A stretch of 64,000 nucleotides of DNA from Cristatella mucedo (lineage: Eukaryota > Bryozoa > Phylactolaemata > Cristatellidae): contig WPIO01000004.1 in NCBI GenBank assembly GCA_009760855.2, forward strand, positions 2,982,501 through 3,046,500, read 5' to 3'. The translations under genes were made by a program, and so were the position numbers. Under the pieces are notes generated by a model. The model was given only the letters and a program-made list of their open reading frames with translations, made no database searches and was not told where the DNA came from. This document shows, one piece after another, positions 12,534-23,395 of the stretch; position 1 is the stretch's first letter, and every line of letters begins with the position of its first letter.

Positions 12534-13497
12534 GTGCACCCAAATAAAGCATCGCCAAATCATTTGTGGTAACATCCGCAAGCAGCAGGCATGGTATAAG
12601 CAGGTACATGCACACGATGAGTGAACCACGCGCACCAACCGAATGCTGTAAAGTGTAAAACGACCCCTCCCTAGATGTTCCACCTTCCCGGCATAGCGCC
12701 GTCTTAGAAATTTGGTAAGCTTTGCATCGAGCCGGGAAGCGACGCTATTAACAGCCACAACGAAGGCAGAAATGCTTTCTTGCCCGGATCTTGAGTAGCC
12801 GCCCGCAGTCAGGCCCAATCTGCTACCTTGCTGAGATCGCAGCCGGAGCGTCACAGAGGCACGAACGCTGCCAGCCGTTGCCCCTCTCACTCGCCCGCCA
12901 CTTCGCACTCGCTCGCGAAATTCTCGACGGCCCGCCTGCAGCCCCTATACATGCCCACCAAAGATAGCCGCCACCCATGCAAGCGAACATGCTAGCCTGC
13001 TTAAATGTTACGCTCAGCTGCCCTCGAGCACGGTAAGAACGTGAACTCACTCAGACACACACCAGGTTTGGTCGCGAGTCTAAATATTGTGCTGCTACTT
13101 TTGAAACTTAGAGTTCGACGCTAGCATTAGTCACGATTGCCAATCAAGGTCGGCCAAAACTGTTCGCTAGGGCACGGCAACGCAGCCGGGAATGCGAGTG
13201 ACATTGCAGGGCCAGTCCGGGCGCATCTCAGATAGAACAACGCCTCGCGAAAGCCGCCTTCACATAATGCGATGTAAGGCGGTAATACCAACATGGACAG
13301 CGCCATGACGGCACCGCCACAACTAGGACAGCGCCCTCTCAACTAGGACGGCGCCGTCACAACTAGGACGGCGCCGTCTCAACTAGGACGGCGCCGTCTC
13401 AACTAGGACGGCGCCGTCTCAACTAGGACGGCGCCGTCTCAACTAGGACGGCGCCTCGCGAAAGCAGCCTTCCAGAAGATCGAAGCAAGGGACGAAT
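12534..13497. other. GC/CpG-rich insertion unique to tandem unit 1
   Basis: Roughly 960 bp of GC- and CpG-rich DNA in an otherwise AT-leaning neighbourhood. Unit 2 lacks it: sequence before 12443 (CTAGATGCGATC...CTAACTAAC) and after 13497 (ATCAACATGTTGGAGCTGAAGC) is contiguous at about 21697-21750. It contains the 20-bp minisatellite (13321-13456) and a direct repeat of CGCCTCGCGAAAGC-GCCTT (13241 and 13452). Minus-strand open frames (12516-12908, 12823-13050, 13127-13342) are Arg/Ala-rich, as expected from base composition, and I recognise no domain. It may be a retrocopied GC-rich transcript ending in the adjacent F1 tail, or a displaced CpG-island fragment. Confidence 0.6.
13321..13456. 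repeat. 20-bp minisatellite with palindromic core
   Basis: Six full 20-bp units plus a partial seventh, each AACTAGGACGGCGCCGTCTC with few changes. The first unit is the most diverged and the last four full units are identical. Each typical unit contains the 12-bp perfect palindrome GACGGCGCCGTC. Confidence 0.97.
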
Positions 13498-13894
13498 ATC
13501 AACATGTTGGAGCTGAAGCACCGATCGGAACCTATAGGCTTAGCACCATCGCACTTCAGAAAAAGACACAATCAGGCAAAAGCCCTCCAAAGAAGCAATC
13601 GAAAATGTCTTACCTGAAATCTGTACCGACGCACCCAGCCGCTGGCCAGCTTTTGACTGTGTCGGTGAGGGAGGTTGCATAAAAATGCTAGGCCCAGTGA
13701 CGTAATCCTAGGTTTGATCTTTACCGGTGAGTTTATAGTTAAATTAAGAATCATAAATCACGCGGTAATGTCTTTGAACGACTAATAATTAAACATTAGA
13801 AAAATCAGAAAAGGGGCGGAGCCAAAGGAGCGTTGGGCAGGGATCGCGCGGTGGACAATTGCCCGCATAGGCTGAGGGAAGAACGTAATGTTAC

Positions 13895-16545
13895 GTAATG
13901 TATCTCCCTCCGTCTGTAACTCAGCCACAAAGTAACAAATAGTAATATTAAATAATAAATAGTAATAATAAATAATAAATAGTAATAATAATAAATAGTA
14001 ATGTAACAAAGCCATAGAGACTATGTGGGTGTTACGCAGGAGAGTTTTGTATAGTGCACTCACGGTCTAAGCGGCTTTCGGTACATTCGGTAGCCAACAC
14101 TTCGTCTCACACAACAAAGGGAAAGTGGGAAGCGAAGCACAGTCAGGAGAGCAGTTGAGGTAGTGAGTAGCATGGAAGTAACAGCTCAGGACCGCTGAAA
14201 AGGATGAGCCATATGGTGAGCCGTGATGGCATGCTGGTAAGGCGGTTGCTTTCCCGACCTCAGCCCCGAGGTCGTGGGTTCGATTCCTGCGGTGGGTGAT
14301 TCTGTATCGCCACTGTAAGCGGTATTGATAGCCGTAAAGGCTCTTCTGTCGCTATACAAAAAGAGGCTATTTAATCAGCTAGGATTTATTTATTATAATT
14401 ATAGGCGCCAGCAGGAAATTAGTTGTCGTGCGTAAGAATTGTGGAAGCGAGTTCCACAGTCTAGGACCTGCAGAGCTAAAGCTTCTGTCGCCAACGGTCT
14501 TTAAGCGCAGGAATTGAACAGCTAATTTATTTTCTACACAGTACTTGAGGACGCGATGAGGCTGAAACTGGTGCAGCAGTTCAGCTAGGTACGAAGGAGC
14601 CGAGCCTTGGCGGGCCTTGTGGGTCAGAGTAAGAACTTTGATCTGTATCCGCTGCTCAAACGGCATCCATCCTAGTTCTTTTAGCAAAGGAGACACGTGC
14701 TCAAACCTCTGGGACTTGAAGACTAGCCTTGCAGCCATATTCATAGTCAGCAGTGGCCTAGTTGCTTTCTTTGGTAGCCCGGCCAAAAGGGAATGCCAAT
14801 AATCAAGCCGAGACAGAACTAAGGAGCTATTTAAATTTTTTGCAAGCCACTATGGAAGACAGCTCCTAATCTTGGATAGAGATCGGACGTGATGGCTAGC
14901 TGTAGAAGCAGTTTTCTGAAGGGAGCTTTTAAAGTGTAGGCAGCTGCCGTAAACGACACGTACATTTCGAGCACGTGGTGATGCTCGCATTATTATTATT
15001 ACCTATTATATTATGACCTATTAGAAGAGCAAAGCCTGTTAATCCAGCCACAGGCTTAGGGTGTTCTATGAGCAGCAGTTCAATTTTGTCATCATTTAGT
15101 TTCAAGAGGTTTTCCGACGTCCAGGATTGAATGTCAGCGAGGCATTCAGCATTCAGTTTCTCAGCTGCTTCAGTTGCTGCAGCAGATTCCGACGGTTCGA
15201 ATGGCAAATATAGCTGAGTATCGTCAGCATAAAAGTTATATCATATTCCATGGGCCTTAATCCCTTTTCCCAGAGGTTGAGTATAAATAGAGGGACCGAG
15301 GATAAACCCTTGAGGGACTCCACAGGTGACCCGTATGGTGTGTGAGACCTGACCCCACACGACACGGATTGAACACAATCAGACGAATACGATTTAAACA
15401 ATGCCAGTCCTCGTCTGCCAGATCGATCGTTGTTCTCAATCGTCCAAGTAGAACATCGGGATCAATGGCGTCGAAGGCAGCTGACAGATCTATCAGAGCT
15501 AGGGCAATGACATTCCCGCCATCCTTGCCACATGGAATGTCATTGTTAACACGGAGGAAAGCAGTTTAAGTGGAGTACTGCCTGTTGAACCCTGATTGAA
15601 ATGTTTCTGACATTTCATTCTTTTCAACATGTTCAGCCAGCTGCTTAGCAGCAATTTTTTCAAGAATCTTTGACAAGAAAGAAGGAAAACTGGGCGATAG
15701 TTTACAAGGACCTCTGTATCTAATCCAGGCTTTTTAAGTATGGGTCTAACGATTGCTGATTTGAAGGACTTGGGGACGACCCCTTTTCCCAAGGAAGCAT
15801 ATAAAATCTCGGCTATGGCAGAGCTAAGTTGGTCTGCCAGTGAAGACCACAGAGATGATGTTATAGGGTCTTCAGGAGACGAGCTCCTTTTGCCAGACTT
15901 TATTAAGGTAGCCACATCGCATGCAGAAACTTCATAAAACCTTTTAAGGAAGGGTTATGGGTTGTGATTTTGAAATTGCTTTAGTCGGAGAGGGCTTTAT
16001 GGAGGCACGAATGTGCACACCTTTTTCAGCAAAGAGGGCTCAACACTTTTCGGCTGAGCCGTTAATATCTGGGGAGTCAGACCTCTCAGCTTTGGCCAGT
16101 AAATGGTTTACTGTCTTATAAATCTGTTCAGGGTCCGACTGGCAGGAATTCAGCTTTCGAGTGAAAAAAGAAGCCCCTGCATTTTTAAGCTTTCGGGTGT
16201 AAACTTCGAGGAAGTCTTTGAAATTGACTTGATCTGCATCAGACCCCGATTTCTTGAAACGACGTTCAAGCCTGCGCTTAACCCGGTGCAACTTTAGGAG
16301 GTTTTTAAAATTGAAAGGAATCTCCGCTGACCCTGTACACGGAGAGAATGAACGGGAGCATGCTTGTCAAGAGCACTCCTGAGTTTCATGTTCACTACAT
16401 CAGTGAGGGTATCAAGGCTGCCGGTCGAGTCTGAATGCAGATCAAGAAGACCTGCACCACAAGCAGATTTAAAAAATGCGTCTATGTCAATGCTTTGCAA
16501 GTTACGTCGCTTGACAAGTTCGACGAGGCAATATATCCTGGAGCG
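13895..16545 (-). mobile_element. F2 LINE (second L2-like family), decayed
   Basis: The most continuous copy of a second LINE family, read on the minus strand and broken by many frameshifts and stops. In sense order: the segment between endonuclease and RT (16294-16540, VKRRNLQSIDIDAFF, TDVVNMKLRSALDKHAP; then 16040-16291, RRLERRFKKSG); the RT start (15499-15915, LGKGVVPKSFKSAIVRPILKKPG and VNYRPVFLLS); RT middle (15257-15440, with PSRVYPRSLYLYSTSGKR frame-shifted from the usual QGSVLGPLLF); NLLKLNDDKIELLLI (14929-15207); and the C-terminal region (14379-14786, PSYLAELL, GDRSFSSAGPRLWNSLPQ). An AT-rich tail lies at 13937-14006 and a SINE-A sits at 14216-14385. Tandem unit 2 lacks the element, which dates the insertion after the duplication. 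Confidence 0.8.
14216..14385 (+). mobile_element. SINE-A: tRNA-derived SINE
   Basis: tRNA-like head with an A-box region (TGGCATGCTGGTAAGG) and a clear B box (GGTTCGATTCC at 14278-14288), preceded by the anticodon-arm-like palindrome around CCTCAGCCCCGAGG. The body contains GATAGCCGTAAAGGCTCTTC and the end is GGCTATTTAATCAGCTAGGATTT. It lies in the 3' untranslated part of the F2 LINE. Confidence 0.85.
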
Positions 16546-16685
16546 AATTTGTCCACGCCCAAGGAGCAGGAGCAATCTACTTTGCCCCCAACCTAGAAAA
16601 TCTGACCTTGCCTGATCTTGAAAATCCTGGCTCCGCCCACGATTCCATAAGAGTGATAGGAGGATAGTACTTGATTTGAAATCAG

Positions 16686-16689
<4 letters not shown>

Positions 16690-16755
<66 letters not shown>
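16690..16755. repeat. (GA)n microsatellite
   Basis: Pure AG/GA run of about 66 bp. The paralogous position in tandem unit 2 (near 22324) has only CAGAGAGAGGAAGG. Confidence 0.97.
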
Positions 16756-16763
<8 letters not shown>

Positions 16764-16984
16764 ACGGAGTAGGCTTAAAACGTGAAAAGATTAAGACCAT
16801 TTGCTTCCAGATAGCAGTGCATCAAATGGCAAGCTGGCCTTCTATGGCTTAGTGCTGGCCACCTGAGAAGTACAAAAGAATGGCTGATAGGTATTGCAGG
16901 GCTCACTTTACTGTAACAGTGTCCTACTTCGGCGGAAGTGGCCGAGGGAGTACAATGGATCGTTCAGTTGGCTTTCATATTTTA

Positions 16985-17290
16985 CCTGTTTCTTAGTCTA
17001 GAATTGCCTTCTTAATGAGTGGACTAATAACAGTCTTTTTTGAAGGACACGTGAGCAAGAACTGGGGTTGGGGACATATGTATCGTGTTATGTATGCAGG
17101 GCAGCAGCATATCTCTGCATCTCACAAGTAGGGCAGTAGGAATAAAATCTAGAGGGCTAGTAGTCTTCCTTGACTGGGAGAGGAATTTCAGGAAGAGATC
17201 GCTCGTGGCTGGAATTAATTCAGACGTAGAGTAGCTGCAAGGAATTGAGGGAGAAAAGTCCTGTGAGGAGGCGCCGTAGGTAATCAGCAT
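16985..17290 (-). mobile_element. F1-type LINE fragment, RT N-terminal linker
   Basis: The minus-strand frame 17024-17290 resembles the stretch just before RT motif 1: SQSRKTTSPLDFIPTALL and LLPCIHNTIHMS, followed by a FKKD-like start of the 'FK-A-V-PLLKK' motif, which continues out of frame to 16985. No tail or other domain is attached, so this is an internal fragment. Related antisense text recurs near 58930-59050. Confidence 0.65.
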
Positions 17291-17335
17291 ACACGTTACT
17301 TAATCGAATCATTAGTACATGAGCCTTAGCTTGCA

Positions 17336-17470
17336 CATTGGCGTGCTTAGCTCTGACCTTGTGGATGTCACCTATAACCATGTTATTGTTTTATGTCATT
17401 GAGTAGGCTACCACTAACCGTTCGATTAGGCTGCCTTTACAGCAAACGTAAGGTGTGTAGAAGGATAATC
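17336..17470 (+). mobile_element. F1 LINE 3' untranslated fragment at the unit junction
   Basis: Shows the F1 3' phrases GTGGATGTCACCTATAACCATG, GCTACCACTAACC and AGCAAACGTAAGGTG, but no ATT tail. It sits where unit 1 ends and unit 2 begins, so the exact duplication breakpoint is masked. Confidence 0.65.
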
Positions 17471-17689
17471 CCGCGACTCTTTTTCGAGCCACACCTCCGA
17501 GGAGTGCTCAATAAAAAATACTCACCACCATCACACTGGGCACGTTAATTTGCACGATGTTCAAGGGCGCAGACGTTGAACTTTGATTTGAGCTGTCTCT
17601 TCAGGTTGATTCACTTCCCTCTGATTCACGAACTAGTTTCAAAAACAGAGTGGATAGTACCTGGACATGGAAAAACTGCTGAGCTCGTA

Positions 17690-18031
17690 CGTACTCCCAA
17701 AGCCTGGAACTCCCTCCCGACCTGCATCAGAACATCCCCTGACCTGACCACATTTAAAAGGAACTTTAAAACACCTATTTAGGACAGCATTTAGTGGGTC
17801 CCTGTGATTCGTCCTTGATGTGCTTATGCGTGCTGACACTGTGCATGCTGCCACTAACCACATTTGCATGCTGACCCTATGCACGTCGCCCCTAACCATA
17901 TTATTCATTTTGTTTTTTTCAAGCATGATTTTACTTACCATTCAATTGCATTTCCCTTTGCAGCAAATTTAAAGCGAATAGAAAGAGAAGAGTTCTCTGG
18001 GGGCGCTTTATCGAGTGCATTATTATTATTA

Positions 18032-18085
<54 letters not shown>
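17690..18085 (+). mobile_element. F1 LINE 3' end with intact C-terminus and (ATT)n tail
   Basis: Severely 5'-truncated but well preserved F1 copy. It starts inside the last coding region (KAWNSLPTCIRTSPDLTTFK, frame 17576-17782), has the stop, the whole 3' untranslated region (GTGCTGACACTGTGCATGC), the terminal stretch near 17965-18020 and an (ATT)n tail at 18018-18085. Unit 1 near 8640-8650 lacks it, giving an empty site. Confidence 0.9.
18018..18085. repeat. (ATT)n LINE tail microsatellite
   Basis: About 68 bp of ATT repeats with one TTT interruption, directly following the F1 terminus. Confidence 0.95.
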
Positions 18086-18086
<1 letters not shown>

Positions 18087-19269
18087 TCAGTGATACTCGC
18101 ACCACAAAAGAACGACGCAAGAACGCCTGGCTTCATCCGGCGACCCATCGAAGCTGAACGAATCCGATCACTAATGTCTTCAAATGAAAGTTTTCAGCCA
18201 GCCATTTTTGAAAATCTCTTTGAAATATGCTCCTTCGCTTGCACAATCTGGAAATGACTTTTCAATGATTGCGCAAATTAGAGAAAGTAGACAATGCATT
18301 GTGACAACCGATCGCATGCAGCGCTCGGGAAAGCATAAATGTCAAAATAGATTTACATGCAACGTGCAATAAATTAAAATATGGCACTTCTGTAGAAATT
18401 TTACTCAAGCATCATTTCCGGGAGCAAGAACAAATCTCAATACCCGTCCAGTAATTAAAAGGCTATGAGAAATCCGATACTTGTCTTAGTTGCAGTTTTG
18501 TTTCAGCAATAGATTGCAGTTCAGTGCATACGCATACAAATACTATGTAAGAAAATAAAATGTCGGACGGTGTATTCCAAGGAAAAGGCCGTCGCTATTG
18601 CTTTTCGTGGCAGTTTGAACCAGATTTAATCTGAATATTCAGTCTTATTTACTCTAAACATACAATCCGAACACTGCAATTTTTGACAGAGCGATATCTT
18701 CCATGCTGTGCCAACCGTACAGCTGGGTAATCGTCAATAAAGGTTACATCCTATTAGTACTATTATTTCTCCTGGGATTCGGGTAATAGTCGCTTGAAAG
18801 GAATAGACTCGTTGTGAACTATGGTCGATACTAAAGGGCCTTGACGCTCAGCAGATTGGCGACCTTTTAAGTCTTCGGCTTTGTCTGCAAACCGAGGAGT
18901 GTGTAAAGGGGTAAGGCGGCCTGTAGTGGGAGTTATCCCCCAAAATGGATCTATCCGCCTCACGACACCGAAATGCACTTATTTTCAAAAGCCAACATTA
19001 GTAAATAGTTACTTAAATTGCCTAGAAAAAGATAAAGCTCTCAGAGGACGCAATTAAAATGTATTATTATTAATATTTATTATTTTAATAGCAGTGAAGC
19101 TGGAGTACTATGGAGGACCTTTAATAAATGTCGCCGCTTGCAGCTTCCAACTGCGCCTGCCATGCCCCAGTATGCCTTACTTGTACACTGTTACGGAAAT
19201 GCATATTACTTCTGCCGTTGTTTCATTAAAAGTTACGGATATTTATGTTAGATAAGATCGTGCATGTCT

Positions 19270-19835
19270 GCTATCATTATGCTACTTTCGTCCGTCTGGT
19301 TTTCTTGATATGTTCACGGTTGCTGAGTTTCACGAACTGGATTTATCTATAGGAGGACCCAGGCGCACCCACCGGGTTGGCCTTAGTCTTCCTTCGTTCT
19401 GTACTAAAAGCATAGTCTCACACCATTCTGCCAAATATCCCACGAGAACCGGTGTAAATAATTCTGACTTCTGTGGTCATCGGGCTTACTATTATACTGG
19501 TAGCCCAGCTTAATGCCTGGCTTTGGAATGCTCGCTCGATGTGCATTTTACCCCTTTTAATACATGAGATGGTTATTGATGGCAGTCTTGAACTGCTCGC
19601 TTCAACAGAGACCTGGCTGAAATTGACCTACAGTCTTACTATAACCGACGCCACTACAACAGGTTATTCATCTTTTCATATTTATGATTTGAAAGAAATA
19701 ATTGTAATCGAATATTTTAAAAGCATGTGCAACCACCCTGGCCGATCACAGCCCTAAAGAATTCGTTACTGCATATATGAATAAGACTATTCCCTCAAAA
19801 ATCTCATCACGGGATATTTCCTGGTTATTATAATG
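19270..19835 (+). mobile_element. LINE endonuclease-domain fragment
   Basis: The plus-strand frame 19473-19757 contains the start of a non-LTR apurinic-type endonuclease: LNAWLWNARSM, then ELLASTETWLKLTYS (the catalytic-glutamate TETW motif) and TTTGYSSFHI, the usual 'PGYSF-H' position. A short EN-to-RT linker scrap follows (KEFVTAYMNKTIPSKI near 19760-19810). The catalytic histidine and C-terminal half of the domain are missing. This is the only clear plus-strand endonuclease piece in the window and was probably part of an F1 or related element. Confidence 0.7.
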
Positions 19836-19844
19836 ATTTATCTT

Positions 19845-19962
19845 GCATCCTAAGGGAACTTGATCTCGATTCGGGTGCTTAACGTGTACCACGGGGCTCG
19901 ACCCCACGGCCTCGGCCAAACCTTTGTCAGGGCAAGAGCCTCAACCACTAAACCAAGCCAGA
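19845..19962 (-). mobile_element. SINE-B copy
   Basis: Minus-strand tRNA-like head (TTAGTGGTTGAGGCTC, GCCGTGGGGTCGAGCCC with the B box) and an F1-like 3' end (CACCCGAATCGAGATCAAGTT). It matches the SINE at 9398-9538 but sits at a different site. Confidence 0.75.
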
Positions 19963-21878
19963 GCGAGAAATTAAAATGAGGTCTTAGCTCAATAAGTACT
20001 AGCTAACCTAGCATATGAGGATTGACGACGAAGCTTAAGCAAAAGAAGTCTAAATGGAATTGTGTACGGAATCTTTTCGCTGCACGAACCTTGAACTGTT
20101 GGGAAAAATCTAAAAAGCTGCGTACAAAGTCACACGCTACCACGCAGGAAAATGAATTACGTCTGAACGTGCCTCTCTCTCATAGCTTACCCATGGGAAT
20201 CTTCGTGAGGAACGACGCGATGGTGGAGTCAACGTCGAACAAGACATTGTCAGACGTTTTCAGAATTAAAAAAGCCGCACTTTCACTTCGTGAAACCACA
20301 ATAAAAAAGGATCCAAGGCAATCAAAAAGAGACATATTAATAGCCTTAAGTTAATTGAAGGGACAAGTGAAAACTCTAGTAAACAGCTAGCAAACTTGCA
20401 GAAATAGCCGAATAGCCGTGGCGAATTATAATGCCGACAATTTTGTCTTAGCCGTGTAAGAAAAAAGAGACTCCAGTCGACCAGCATTGGCGGAGGATAT
20501 CTCCGGGGCTGGGATGCGCACTGAAACAGTTGTCTGCACAGCCTGACTGCTTATGAGAGTTTGGCATCAGCGCCAAACATGGAAATGCTAACAGCACAAG
20601 CAATAAAAGCTGGCTTACTGGATCACATCTGCAACAAATGGGGTCATGCCGCACACTGTCAGAGAGACATTGAACTTATTTTGCCCGATAAGCTACCGGA
20701 AATTAGAACCCAAGCTTTGAAAATCAATATAAATCCCCATTATTATTGAGGCCCATGCCTAGGACTTTATGTGGCATTATATGACTTTGAACTTTGAAGC
20801 TCAATATAAATGTAGTAAATCGTGTTCCTCAACTTCAATTTCTTTGCAAATCTTTCAAAGCGGTTTGATCAAGTCGGCTGCATGATCTCAAAAGAGAGTC
20901 ATTAATTGCGGTTCACAAATATACCGGAAGTAGATGAACAGAAAAGACTTAGTAAAGTAAAGTCTTTGCAGCTTGTATGTGCTATTAATGAACGCAGATA
21001 TTTTCCCAGCTGAGTACGTGGTGGAAATTTGCTTATCTTTAAGGTAACTAATTAAAAGCAAGCATCAAGTGTAATAGTTCCAACAATTTTTTAAGCTCCT
21101 GCTTCAGAATGACGAATCTTAATAACAAATGTGTCCGCTCGTGGTAGAGTGTAGTCAGATTTCAAAAGTAATGCTTGTATGTAAGCAATAATCCCAATAA
21201 TTTTTAGTTTCCCTTTGAAAACCGGAAAGAAAAAATTCTGCCATTCTAAAATAGCAGGATGATCATTATACCATATCTTGCAGAAAGCGTATTTCCTATA
21301 ATTAAAAGCTGTAATGAATGAGCGCTGGAGGTAGATATTTCAAATCTCATTTTCGTACTTCTGGCATCGCCTGGTCATAAGCAGTGTTCACGAAAAATCC
21401 TAAGAGTTTCAGGCATGACTAAAAACTCTTATTCTAGTGATAAATAATAGATGGAACTAAAGTTGTTTATTCTTTGAGTTGCAACCGTAAAGTGTCACTG
21501 TCAGCCACATTTGGTAAGACATGCTATCAGCATTTTGACAGAAGCGGAAAAGTACATCCACCAATCCAAGCCCCAGAAAGACGACCAAATTTGCAAATTA
21601 TTTGCTGTACTGGAAGCCACACCCACTAGCCGAGATAAGATGTAGAAAATCTACAGCAATCATGCCCCCAGCTGGCCAATCTAGGAGGCCTGTGGCCATA
21701 GCTAGATTTGATCTCATACTAACTAATAACAACATGGCTGAACAGAAGCATCGATTAGAGTCTATAGGAATCTTTACCGACACACCAAGCAACTGGCCAG
21801 CTTTTGACTGCGACGGATATTGCCCAAAAATGGGAGGTCAAGTCATGTAATCTTATTATCCGATTTTTACATGAGCTT

Positions 21879-22050
21879 ATCGCCGCGATGGCACACTGGT
21901 AAGGTGGTTGCTTTTCACGACCTCGGTCCCGATGTCGTGGGTTCTAATTCTTCGGTGGGCGATCCTTTATCGCCACTGCAAACGGTGGGGACAGCCTTAA
22001 AGGCTCTTCTGTCGCTATACAAAAAAGAGGCTGTTAAATCAGCTAGTATT
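21879..22050 (+). mobile_element. SINE-A copy
   Basis: A-box region TGGCACACTGGTAAGG, B box GGTTCTAATTC (diverged), and the family body GGCTCTTCTGTCGCTATAC and GGCTGTTAAATCAGCTAG. Its insertion point differs from the SINE-A in unit 1, so the two insertions are independent. Confidence 0.85.
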
Positions 22051-22769
22051 TAACCTTAATTTAATAGCCAGAGTATCGACGATAAATCAGAGCATTAAGT
22101 ATTTGAACTACTATGAATTTCATATTTGAGCATTCAGTCCCGGGACGGAGTCAAAGGGGAGGCAGGAGGCGATTCCGCCCCCCCCCCAATTGGCAGAGGG
22201 AAGCACCTATTTCCTGGGGCAAATTTCCCCTGGCCCGAGGGCCAGGAGCAGTGTACTTCGCCCCAACTAACAAATCCTTACCTTGTCCCCAACCTGATAA
22301 TCCCACTTGATTAGAGATCAATTCAGAGAGAGGAAGGAACAGGCTGAACAACGTGAAATGAGGAAGAGCTTTTGTTTTGAAATAGAACTTTGTTGGATGA
22401 CAGAGTGGCATTTAATGATAGAGTGGCATGCTACGACTCGGTGAAGGCCATCTGAGAAGAACAGGAAGAATAGCCGATAGATATTGCTGGGTCAGGTTTA
22501 CTGTAACAGCATCGTACTCAGATGGAAGTGGCCGAGGGAGTACATTGGATCCCTTAACTGGCGTTCATATTCAACCTGGCAAGGATCGGTCATCGTCGCC
22601 ACTAGCTCTGGCGTGTTCACTTCTTCTCATAGTAAACAGCAATGTTACAGGTTTGGTCTAGCTAGCCTGACAGCTAGAAAAAACTTAATAGATAGAAAAG
22701 TAACGCGTAGTGTCTCGAGACAGAGACTTAGAAAGCGGCACTCCTAAACTGTCACGATAGTTCGAACGA

Positions 22770-22850
22770 GATCAGCGAATGTAAAGCGCCTAGAAAGAGA
22801 TTGAGCTTTCTGAGGGCGCTTTATCAACTGCATTAGTATTATTATTATCA
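22770..22850 (+). mobile_element. Solitary F1 LINE tail (about 80 bp)
   Basis: Near-consensus F1 terminus (AAAGCGCCTAGAAAGAGATT ... GAGGGCGCTTTATC) with an ATT tail, and no LINE sequence upstream. Confidence 0.8.
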
Positions 22851-22920
22851 AGAAGTAGGTTAACAGCATACGAGGTAGCTTAATCAAATCATGAGCACGT
22901 GGGCCTTCTCTTGCCCACTG

Positions 22921-23149
22921 AAGTACGCTTTGCTCGGGGGAGCTTTGTGTGCACTGAGGGCTGCCTCAGCTTCGACTCGAATCCATACCTGCGACTTACA
23001 AGCAGCTTAGGTAAATTTAACGGCGATGGTCACGAGGGCTGCGGCCAAGCGTATGCAGGTCGGCTGAGCCCGAAAAAAGGGCGAGTACGTTATCCTAACT
23101 GCTTCCTTGAGGACTGGTAGGCAACACGCCGACTCAATGTTCACCACCA
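22921..23149. other. Unassigned spacer
   Basis: Right edge of tandem unit 2 and beyond. I see no gene or repeat signature. If the duplication runs further, unit 1's matching part has been lost to the LINE fragments at 16985-17470. Confidence 0.4.
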
Positions 23150-23395
23150 AAAATAATAGTAATAATAATAACAATAATAGCACGTTTGCATAGCGCCCTC
23201 GGAGAACTTAAATCTCTTTCTAAGCACTTTACATATGCCGTAAAGGAAACGTGATCAAATGGTTAATGATAGCAAGCTCAATGATAATAAACATTGCATG
23301 GCTAGAGGTGATAAGCACAGGGTTAGCATGCAAATATGGTTAGTAGCAGCATACAGCAGTGTCCGAACACACAAGCAAACAAAGGACAATCATAC
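23150..23395 (-). mobile_element. F1 LINE 3' untranslated fragment
   Basis: Minus-strand F1 terminus with AAT tail (23155-23180), terminal stretch (GCGCCCTCGGAGAACTTAAA) and untranslated text down to the CAGTGTC phrases. No coding part remains. Confidence 0.8.

Larger units (their letters stand above)
7990..17335. repeat. Tandem segmental duplication, unit 1
   Basis: Direct-orientation paralogue of 17480-22920. Blocks that align by eye are 7995-9840 with 17485-19150, 10830-12442 with 19970-21530, 13497-13890 with 21731-22200, and 16550-17330 with 22200-22920. Examples of shared phrases are CAGCCAGCCATTTTT (8751 and 18194), AACCTTGAACTGTTGGG (10964 and 20086) and GGCCAGCTTTTGACTG (13645 and 21796). 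Unit 1 alone contains a SINE-B (9398-9538), an F1 fragment (10036-10610), a GC-rich insertion (12443-13497), an F2 LINE with a SINE-A inside it (13895-16545) and a (GA)n array (16690-16755). No conserved open frame runs through the aligned blocks, so I see no coding constraint. Confidence 0.75.
17480..22920. repeat. Tandem segmental duplication, unit 2
   Basis: Direct paralogue of unit 1 (7990-17335). Unit 2 alone contains an F1 LINE (17690-18085), an endonuclease fragment (19270-19835), a SINE-B (19845-19962), a SINE-A (21879-22050), an F1 tail (22770-22850) and about 165 bp near 21534-21697. The last recognisable match to unit 1 is TAACAGCATACGAGGTAGCTT-like text at about 22860-22920 (unit 1: 17280-17335). 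Confidence 0.75.

Noticed and set aside
14030-14211. Third copy of the tandem unit at 25.5-25.7 kb
   Set aside because: The similarity continues straight into F2 LINE coding sequence at both places, so shared F2 3' untranslated sequence explains it.
14216-14290. A functional tRNA gene
   Set aside because: A- and B-box-like sequences exist, but the arms do not pair as a complete cloverleaf and the same head is attached to a shared SINE body at several sites.
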